Position numbers and translations under genes: made by a program. The notes beneath the pieces are model-generated. The model had not been told where the DNA came from. It was given only the letters and a program-made list of their open reading frames with translations, and did not search any database. From Sanghuangporus weigelae (lineage: Eukaryota; Basidiomycota; Agaricomycetes; Hymenochaetales; Hymenochaetaceae), in NCBI GenBank assembly GCA_033182465.1, contig CP137327.1:1674001-1738000 (forward strand): a stretch of 64,000 nt of DNA, written 5' to 3'. Position 1 is the stretch's first letter. Each line of letters begins with the position of its first letter. Below are positions 56,678 to 64,000 of the stretch, one piece after another.

Positions 56678-59153
56678 TTACAATGGCTTATCGTGCTCCA
56701 AAGCGTCAACGACGGCATGCGTACGCAGGAGCAATGCGGACTACACAGAACATCAGAACTCTCATGGACGTTCGTTGAGCAGAAATACGCACCTCAAAAC
56801 TATACTTTCCTTTCCGAGAGTGAGAGTTGACCTCCAGATTTTTGCCTAACGAACGACGACCGTGAGAAAAACGGGTAATTGACCGACAAACTAGAAGAAT
56901 TACCAGAAAGGATAAGCTCAAAGTTCTTGCGTGCTTCCTCCTTTCGACCCATGCGCGCTAATAGACGACCCATCTCGAAATGGGTGTAATATACAAGGTG
57001 GTGGTCGAGCTCAATATTGGGGCCATTAGACAGTACACGCTGGAAAGCTGCAAGTCCACGTTGCTCGGCCTCTTCTCGAAGCATTTCATGTGTCTCCTCA
57101 GGATCTAGGACAGCATTAGGTTCCTAACGAAATACGTCAGTTAAGAAGACACAGTACAGTCAAGATTCAACTCACGGTGTAAGAAAGGTATCGATAACAA
57201 ACGCCCTCGATGAAGTCAGCAAGGCACAAGTCATCCCAGTAGCCATGTCCATCTTCGTACTTCTTAGGATTATTTTCGAACGACTTCAACTTGTTTTGCA
57301 ACTCCACAACTTCCGGAAGTATCTTATTTACGATAACAGTTTGTGGAGCTCGTGCAATGCCAAGGAAGAAGTACGAGAACTCAATCGCAGGAAGAGCCAA
57401 TCGGTTATTCTGCTTCTTGAACTTGCGCGATTTTCGGGCAACGAATTTCTACACAAACGTCAGTGAGTCATATCGCTAGAAGGGACATGAGAAACTCACC
57501 TCGAGTGGTATCGACTTGCCAGCGATGCGTTGTGTGAGTTTTGGCACTTTCTCCATGAATGAATTTGCCTCTTTTAAACACTCCTCCCCTCCGAGAGCCA
57601 GAAGGCAAACAGCGATTCCATATGCGTAGCATGCCTTGCTCCAGGTGGCTTCAGCGTGCAAATTTCGCCAGCAGGCGAGTGACTCAAGGGGGTTGTATAG
57701 AGCCAGATACGCGAGGGCCATTTCCCAGTAGCTTATCATGTGCAAGTTGCGGTACTGGGACTGTACTTCCATTGCGGTCTGGTAACTCTCAATAGCGCGT
57801 TTCGGTTGTCCGTGCATAAGGAAGAGGCGGCCCTGGCCAAAAAGGAAGAATACGCCCTTCGGGTACCGTTTGAGATTCCAGTCAAGGATGTTCTGCGCTC
57901 GAGGAATATCGACGCCAGAAGAGGAAGCGAAGGTCGCAATAACGAAGTGGTACATGAGCAGCGCCATGTCGCAAATCGGACGGCGTACGCCTTCTTCTTC
58001 TGCGTTGATTTTCGGTATCGCGGCATCCGGATCTGAAGTTTCGCGCCATCCGCCAGCTTTGTAAAGGAGCTCGAGACCTTCTTCTCTATGACCCTTGAAC
58101 CCGAAGATCTCAACGACCGTCTGTAGTGGACCTGGTAAGAGTGTCAAGATTATGTGCGACAGCCCTGCACCAAGGTATACGCCTGATCGGAAGTCGGGAT
58201 CAATAAATTTATCTTCCGGGCCTTCTCCGCGAGCAGATGCCTCCGCGTCTACAGTCTTTAGATACGAGTAAAGCAGCCAGTAGATGTTGACCAACGTTCG
58301 CATGTGTAAACTGGAGCAAAACACATGAGATCTGGTACTCACGACTAAAGATAGCTGGTATGCGCTTACGCTTCCTTGAAGAATGCCAGCCAGTCACCTG
58401 AATAAATGATACCGAGAAGAGCCTGATGAGATGATCTGGTAAACTAAAGCCAATTATGGTCTAGCATATCACAGTTATACCTTTTCGAACAGAGTCTCTG
58501 CGTAGATCAATTCCGCGTGTCGCTCAACTGGCGTCATCGACCTGACCCAGTTCACTTCGGAAGTTGACGAAACAAGAGAGGAAATTCTCGTGAACATAGA
58601 CTCGGATTTGCGGTGCTGGTTCGCAATGTTATTTCCATGACGAGTATGGCCTATAGCTGCGAGAATATCCTAACAGAAGCTCGTCCAGTCAACTTGGGAT
58701 CCAATCACGTGATATTTTCAGAGACAAACTTCGTCTTCGTATGACATTAGCGCCTTCACGAATTGGATAAGGCCATAACCAGACGCGAAATAGAGACGTT
58801 CCCTGCCAATCGAACTCAGTTCAGACGAAAGTTTCAGAGAAAAATTTGGACGCGAAAACGTACATTTTCGGATCACTCTCGCGGCAGAATTGTTCCGATT
58901 CAACCATGTGCGAGGAAAGGAAAAGATCCAGGGCATGCCTGACGCCAGGGAGATCTTCGAGTCCCCGGTCCTGCGTGTACTTGCCCTTCATCTTTGCTGG
59001 CGGCATCTTGTTCAGCAGCGTCGAGGTCGAATCCTCGAGGACCGACGTGGGTGCTGTCGACTCGGACGGCGCTGATGACATTGTGCTAGAGACGGATGAC
59101 GAGACAGTCGTCGAGTCTTGCTGGCTGTCAGCGCGTGCTCGAGAGAACAACAT
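56678..59153 (-). CDS. Iml2/TTC39-type TPR protein
   Basis: Start MLFSRARADSQQDSTTVSSS at 59153, Ser/Thr-rich N-terminus, then DLPGVRHALDLFLSSHMVES, ERLYFASGYGLIQFVKALMS, and the long exon with DPDFRSGVYLGAGLSHIILT, LPGPLQTVVEIFGFKGHREEGL, VFFLFGQGRLFLMHGQPKRA, and LHMISYWEMALAYLALYNPL. C-terminal LPAIEFSYFFLGIARAP, EMGRLLARMGRKEEARKNFE and a last exon ending ALEHDKPL with TAA at 56680-56678. These blocks are the DUF3808 (Iml2/TTC39) arrangement of TPR-like repeats. Yeast Iml2 is linked to mitochondria, inclusion-body clearance and lipid droplets. About nine exons; no defects seen. Confidence 0.85.
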
Positions 59154-59590
59154 GGTTGCAGAACAAGCTTAGTACGTACCAAGCAGTTGTTAGTACCAAG
59201 TTACCATAATTTATATGTAGAACCTGGGATAGGCCTATCATGGGAGCGGTGGTCACGCGTGTGCGAGTTCTGACCATTCACGTGTTGATCAATTTCTATT
59301 GGACTCCATTCTTAGCAGCCGATGCGTAAGTATAATCATTGAGCAAACACATGGGTATATGTATGCTATAGTACAAGTGGCTCGGGAGCAAGGGAAGCCA
59401 GTCTCCGTCATACGCCCTCGGAGGCAGCACGGCATAGCTCGACAGCCTTCAGCGGAATCTTTTCGAGAGACGGGATTTTGTTCTCCAGATCAGTTTCAGA
59501 GTAGCAGATTTGGGTTTGTCCGTTTGATGCGTCTCGTAGCCCAGCTATTTCTATCGTTGATATAGCTAGAGGGCTATTCATGTGAAATAG
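59154..59590. other. Intergenic, promoter of the Iml2-like gene
   Basis: Contains a CACGTG at 59279-59284. Scanned on both strands for a small ORF ending in a CaaX box; none seen. Confidence 0.5.
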
Positions 59591-60938
59591 TCAGCAAGTT
59601 CGGGAGCGAATAGCTCCAAGATAAAAAAAAACATGCCTAGTGAGGACTGTATTGTGATTTCCATCCTGATTCGCTCCCAGCATCAGTGATGCTACTCTGA
59701 ATTCTGATACGCTGAGTGTCGCGTCCGGGTGCTGTTTGTCTTTTCTCTTCCTTGGAAGACGACGCAAGCCAAGCTTCTGGGACATCATGACGAAAACCCG
59801 TGCGTATCCACTCCATACCTCCTTCACTGTCCCGAAGAAACAAAAGAAGACAATCGCGCATCCCGGCGATACCCCAAAATTCTAATAGATACAAAACACT
59901 TCCCAGCGAAAGGGAGAATTTTTCCATACTATTGCGGGATAACGATCAACGCGCGAAAAGTCGAAGTGCACGTCTGCCCATCCCATCGAGTTTACGGGGC
60001 TTACCAACACTCCATTGACGACAAGAAGAAGTATAGTGCAGGGCACAGTGAATACAGCATCCGCGCAGCCCATGGCAAGGGCGCGATAGTATCGACCGAG
60101 CTGATTAGTGCTATCGAGCTTGCTGAGAGTTCGACGACGTTTAAGATAAATTCGGATAACCAATGCTACATCGGAGATCAATAATCAGAATCAATACAGA
60201 CAAATGAAGATGACTCACCGCAATAAGCACACGAAATCAATCCGGTCACCAGGGGCCAGGAATAAAGGAGAAAAAACGCATACCACGTATTGACGTTCGT
60301 AGGCACGCAACCAAACTCCTCAATAATGTTGAATCTATGACCTTGCACGATGTAGTCTGGTGATGGAAATTTCTTCAGTAACGCACGTTTTCAAATTGTA
60401 GACACCCGGTGCTCACAAGAAATCATTTGAAGGATCGGAAGGCCCAAGGTGAGCCCTAAGTCAAACAAGACGGCGGTTCGTTTCTTCTGAATCAGAGAAA
60501 ACACATTTAACGTTCCTTCTCGGACCCTATTCGAAAGGCTATATACTTGTTCTCGAGTTGTTGACAACGATCTCTTCAAGCTGAATAGAAGGTATATTCT
60601 CCTAGTAATCGCCAAGGAAGCAGCAGGGATCGCAAGACTCTCGCCTATATAGAATCGCGATGCTTTTGCCACAGCGTAAGCGAGACCCTTCCGCGAAGCA
60701 CAAGAAAAAAAGGAGTAAAACGAACGCACTTATATCACACCAAATGGGCGCAATGTTCTCCACGTTGTCCTTCCAGATGATCGCGTTTATCCCATGAAAG
60801 ACGCGGGCGAGAGATACCCACAATGCGTACATCCATGCTCCAGTGTTCCAATGGGAGAAAAGCCATGGGAGTGGGATCAACGCTAAGATGCCACATAGGA
60901 AGCTTATGATAGGAGGGAGAGGGTGGTTTGGGTCCATA
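59591..60938 (-). pseudogene. STE3-type pheromone receptor with an in-frame stop before TM7
   Basis: Start MDPNHPLPPIISFLCGILAL at 60938. Exon 1 ends after APIWCDI (60730), a 67-bp intron follows, then SRFYIGESLAIPAASLAITR, KKRTAVLFDLGLTLGLPILQ, YYIVQGHRFNIIEEFGCVP, SWPLVTGLISCAYC, and NQLGRYYRALAMGCADAVFT with TM6 and SMGWADVHFDFSRV. These are the hallmark blocks of class-D basidiomycete lipopeptide-pheromone receptors. After VWKNSPFRWEVFCIY the frame meets TAG (59884-59882) and then continues with FGVSPGCAIVFFCFFGTVKE (TM7) and a basic cytosolic tail to 59591. TAG may be a former TGG or CAG. An 18-nt GT...AG stretch covers it but is too short for a known intron. Alternative: sequencing error. 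Confidence 0.85.
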
Positions 60939-61823
60939 TTTGTCGCTCCAGTAGAGCGTATGGCGGAGAAAGAGAAAAGAAAGACAATGGACAACGCATC
61001 GGCGATCTGCTTAATATTCTTTGCGTTTGCGAGTTCATCCTGAGGCAAGTAGGTGCCAAAGAGAAGTGCGGGAGCTAATCTATGATTTCCAAATCAGAAT
61101 TTGGCTTGTTCTTCGACCCTTGCATCGTCTAGAGACGCTGATGACAAATTCGTCATGTCGTAGCGCGAACGCATAGCTGACTCTGCGCGTCTTTGATATC
61201 TATCCGACACACCTTTACTGAATCGAAGAAGTAGTATGTTGTCTGGACATGAAAGTTACTTCTTTCTACTCGTCTCGTCGCGATGATGTGATCCATCTTT
61301 GATCAAGTTTTACAGTATCGAAGCGATCACTGTTCATCGCCAGCGAGGTTAGTTGATTCTGGTATTTGCATTTGCAAATCGGAGGCTTTCCCTTCTGTGA
61401 TGAAGCTTCCACCATTGTAAACGACGGTTTTGAAATACAAGAACTGCTTCTTTGCGCATAATGCCTGGAAGACCGCCAGAGCTGTTTTGCGGAAGGCGAG
61501 CCTTGACCCTGAACTGAGTGCGCTGTTATTCCCTCTGGCATTAGAAGGCGGGCCCAGGAGGTTGAAGAGGGTTCCGCGAATCGGATTCCTGAATATACTG
61601 CTTGCCTCTGGTAAGTTTCGGTGTACACGATGACTATGCGATTGCAAGAGACAAGCACGAGCGGACATATGAATTACGTGCCGCTCAGGCCGTCGTGGTC
61701 GTCAATATTTTGAAGCCAGGGTATTGAAGTAAACATTATATTCGGGCCTTAGTCACATTTTCCCACACGCTCACGTCCGAGAAAGGTCACGAATCAGGAA
61801 TCATCTTCAAGTCGCATGAAGCA
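60939..61823. other. Upstream region of the receptor, no gene supported
   Basis: Overlapping frames on both strands at 61266-61668 are unconvincing. No small CaaX-ended pheromone precursor was found by eye. Confidence 0.45.
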
Positions 61824-62314
61824 ATGCGAATACCACGACTAACACCGCATGCTCTTCGACCCACAGGTCGGTATAGATCATCAATAATAGCGACAAGACT
61901 ATATGCATCGACGCCAAAGAATGGTCCGAGAAAGCCCATCATTGTCTCAGTGCCGCCTGTGAGCGACCCGCCAACAGATCCGCGTCCTCGATGGATGTTT
62001 TCAACAGCTGCATTCTTGAGAATCACTCTAGTGCCAGGTGCATACTTATTTCCAACTCATAAACAAACAATTTCCTGATAGTTGCATAGTGGGCTTGATT
62101 TACGCTATCTTTTATCACGATTTCGGTGAAGAAGACCATGTTTTCATGCCAGTGCGTCTCAAGTTCATCTTCTTCTATCATCACTGTTTGTTGACAGTTC
62201 CTTTAGCCTCGTAGATGGTTACAGAAGCAGAAAGACTCTTTCTTTGTATTGACCCCTGCAGAGAAAGATCTTGTTACGGACACCGAAGTTGATGACGGGA
62301 AACGAAGACCTTAG
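61824..62314 (+). CDS. Small putative mitochondrial membrane protein, 127 aa
   Basis: Three exons: 61824-62037, 62090-62151, 62207-62314, with introns of 52 and 55 bp (GTGCAT...ATAG; GTGCGT...TTTAG) that keep one frame. The first 30 residues are basic and free of acidic residues (MRIPRLTPHALRPTGRYRSS then LYAS), a typical matrix-targeting presequence. A Pro-rich stretch leads to MFSTAAFLRITLVPVGLIYA, one likely membrane segment; then IFYHDFGEEDHVFMPPRRWL and a charged C-terminus ending DDGKRRP. I do not recognise the family. Role inferred: inner-membrane or assembly-type mitochondrial protein. Expression is supported only by the clean splicing frame. Confidence 0.65.
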
Positions 62315-62741
62315 ATGGTTGTCCGGCTTAGATATGAGATCCCCGTAACAATTTTCGTTAGAATCTGACTATCACCAGTTTTCATGCACTCGTCGATCCC
62401 ATCCAGCACACCATGGTGTTGGTTCTGGAACTTTCCCGTTTAGTCGCGTTATTTTTGCATGCAATCAGGACGCAGTTGACATCACGATACTATATGAACT
62501 ATCAAAGCTGCGCTACCTATCCGTCAGTAAACACACCATCCCACGCCTCAACATCGGAGTTTGCGACAATCAGTTTATCAGCCATAGTGTGGAGCAAGAA
62601 CAGTGATTCTTTCGCCGCTGGGTGATGCGCCCAAATCCGCGCATGTGATCCAAGTCGGTCGATATATCAACGCAAGCATCTCTTCAAGCGGACGTAGTCT
62701 TCTGTCTTCACTTGTCAAATACAACAAATCTTGCATCCCGC
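62315..62741. other. Intergenic, no gene recognised
   Basis: Probable promoter of DUF6533 copy 3. No CaaX-ended frame seen. Confidence 0.5.
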
Positions 62742-64000
62742 ATGGCTCATTCTGCTCGACCATACATCGAACCCATTGAACCAGACGGAGTTCCGCTCAT
62801 AGTGTCGGAGTTGAATATACAACAGTATCTTCAGGTTATTACTATTACCATCTTGTTTTTGATGCCAGTAAGCTCGCTGTTTGCAATTATGTATAAGAAA
62901 TGCTGATTATCGTATAAGCCATCACAATGGACAAGGAGGTGAGCACACTGCGTCTCGTTGATTCAATGGTTGACGTGATTTTCAGGCAAGATACTTTTGG
63001 ATATGCTCGAGAGGTTTTTCTGTATGCCACCTAACGTGCATTGTTGACCTTGAGATGCCAAAAGAAATTTCCGCGGAGTGCTGTCGATCTTGTGTTTTTT
63101 TTTTTTTGGTGTGCAGAAGCTTCTTTACAAGTATCAGTCGACTGAGTAGTGTTTGTACGTAGAATCGTTACATTGGGATCTTCAATGCCGGTGTTTATCT
63201 GTTCTCTGTGAGTGATTCACCATTATGCAATATTTCTTTGATGCTAATTTCGTGCAATTTCAAGGGAAGACATATCTTACGGTATGTTCTTGAAGAGACA
63301 TTCTCCCACAGGTTCTAATCTCGGCATGCGAAGATGTAGGCTGTTACTTCTCAAGTAATCTGCGCATCAATGACAAGATATACATAGGCAACTTTCTTAA
63401 TGGACACTAAGCATTCCAAGTAAGAGCACATTGTCTTCTCGCTTTCGATGGGTTGATTGCTGAATAGATTGGATTAATGTCATTCTGATCGACTGTAAGT
63501 TGCGAAGCAGTTGTCCTTCTTTTCTTGAAGTGGCTCACAACATTAAAGACATTCTCATGATTCGAGTACTTGCCCTGCATTCACAAGGTATTTGGCAAAA
63601 CATTACACAGAACAATGCTCATCATCATGCAGATAGAAGGCTGGCAATATGCCTGATTACGTTACTTGTCCTCGAAGCAGTCTTTAAATTAGGCGTGGTC
63701 ATCTATTTCACTCGTCTAGAGAATAGTGCGCTGCAATTACTTGACCTACTACAGAAATCAACTTTAGCTTCAGTTGCGTTTGGAGGTCTCACCAGAGATG
63801 TAATAGTATGTGGTATTGACACAATTCCACCCTGGCGATGGGAGGTTGTTAGCTGGTCAGCAAAATGGCTAATCATGAGACAAAATTCTCACTCCAGAGT
63901 AGGACGATTCCAATGGTTTATGTACAATTATCCTTATGGTCCTAGTGCTCTACAAGGCCGCTGAGTATTGGAAGATGTCTGCCGGCTTCAGGGGATTTGA
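62742..64000 (+). CDS. DUF6533-type membrane protein, copy 3, 3' end outside the window
   Basis: Start MAHSARPYIEPIEPDGVPLI at 62742, then QQYLQVITITILFLMP, a small exon with AITMDKE, RYFWICSRG, and further on RYIGIFNAGVYLFS, DILMIRVLALHSQ and RRLAICLITLLVLEAVFKLG. This order (first helix, acidic E with RYFW, NRY-like block, R-V-x-A-L helix) follows the DUF6533 family. Several short introns remain unplaced, and the 3' exons lie beyond 64000. Function unknown. Confidence 0.6.

Noticed and set aside
61266-61668. Minus-strand frames of 113-130 codons upstream of the receptor
   Set aside because: Two frames overlap on the same strand and another on the opposite strand, with no splice consistency and no recognisable domain.
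1-64000. CRISPR array, operon or prokaryotic origin
   Set aside because: Spliceosomal introns, LTR elements and fungal families show the DNA is eukaryotic; no spaced short direct repeats are present.

Overview
The window is fungal nuclear DNA, most likely from an agaricomycete basidiomycete. The support is dense short (about 50-65 bp) GT-AG introns in every protein gene, three DUF6533-type multi-pass proteins (a family expanded in Agaricomycetes), a STE3-type pheromone receptor, and chromodomain Ty3/gypsy elements. No prokaryotic features, rRNA or tRNA genes were found. Functions are called from motifs read by eye, with no database search.

Left part, 1-26.8 kb: a nested transposon island. 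Element 1 (1518-8250) is a non-autonomous LTR element with 1765-bp LTRs, a gag and a retropepsin but no reverse transcriptase or integrase; it sits between fragments of an older related LTR. Element 2 (9217-26362) is a large Ty3/gypsy chromovirus with 1476-bp LTRs and a 5-bp target duplication (CCAGC). It carries gag, protease, RT, RNase H, integrase and chromodomain plus extra genes: a coiled-coil ORF before gag, an ORF after pol, an ORF inside the LTR, and an antisense spliced gene for a small membrane protein. Two solo LTRs of the element-1 family (13100-14903, 17465-19247) are inserted in it, in opposite orientation but in the same ACACGCT target with 4-bp duplications. Removing them restores the interrupted reading frames apart from scattered TGA/TAA stops, mostly explicable as C-to-T changes at CpG. 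Element 2 itself appears to have landed in an older LTR (TGTTA...TAACA).

Transition, 26.8-34.5 kb: a multi-exon aldo/keto reductase (-), an unresolved small hypothetical gene (+), and about 4 kb without a recognisable gene.

Right part, 34.5-64 kb: ordinary gene-dense DNA. In order: DHA1-type MFS transporter (+), TFIIIC TPR subunit (-), aldehyde dehydrogenase (-), endosomal-type Na+/H+ exchanger (+), DUF6533 protein (-), Cbf1-like bHLH factor (+), second DUF6533 protein (-), HxxxD acyltransferase (-), Iml2/TTC39-type TPR protein (-), STE3 pheromone receptor (-) with an in-frame TAG before TM7, a 127-aa putative mitochondrial protein (+), and a third DUF6533 protein (+) running off the edge. 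The receptor is the only mating-related gene; no CaaX pheromone precursor was found beside it. The genes do not form an obvious pathway.

The most novel material is the accessory coding of element 2 (antisense spliced membrane microprotein, LTR-encoded protein), the shared target of the two solo LTRs, and the interrupted receptor. Exon borders are given where they were read base by base; otherwise gene spans are start codon to stop codon.
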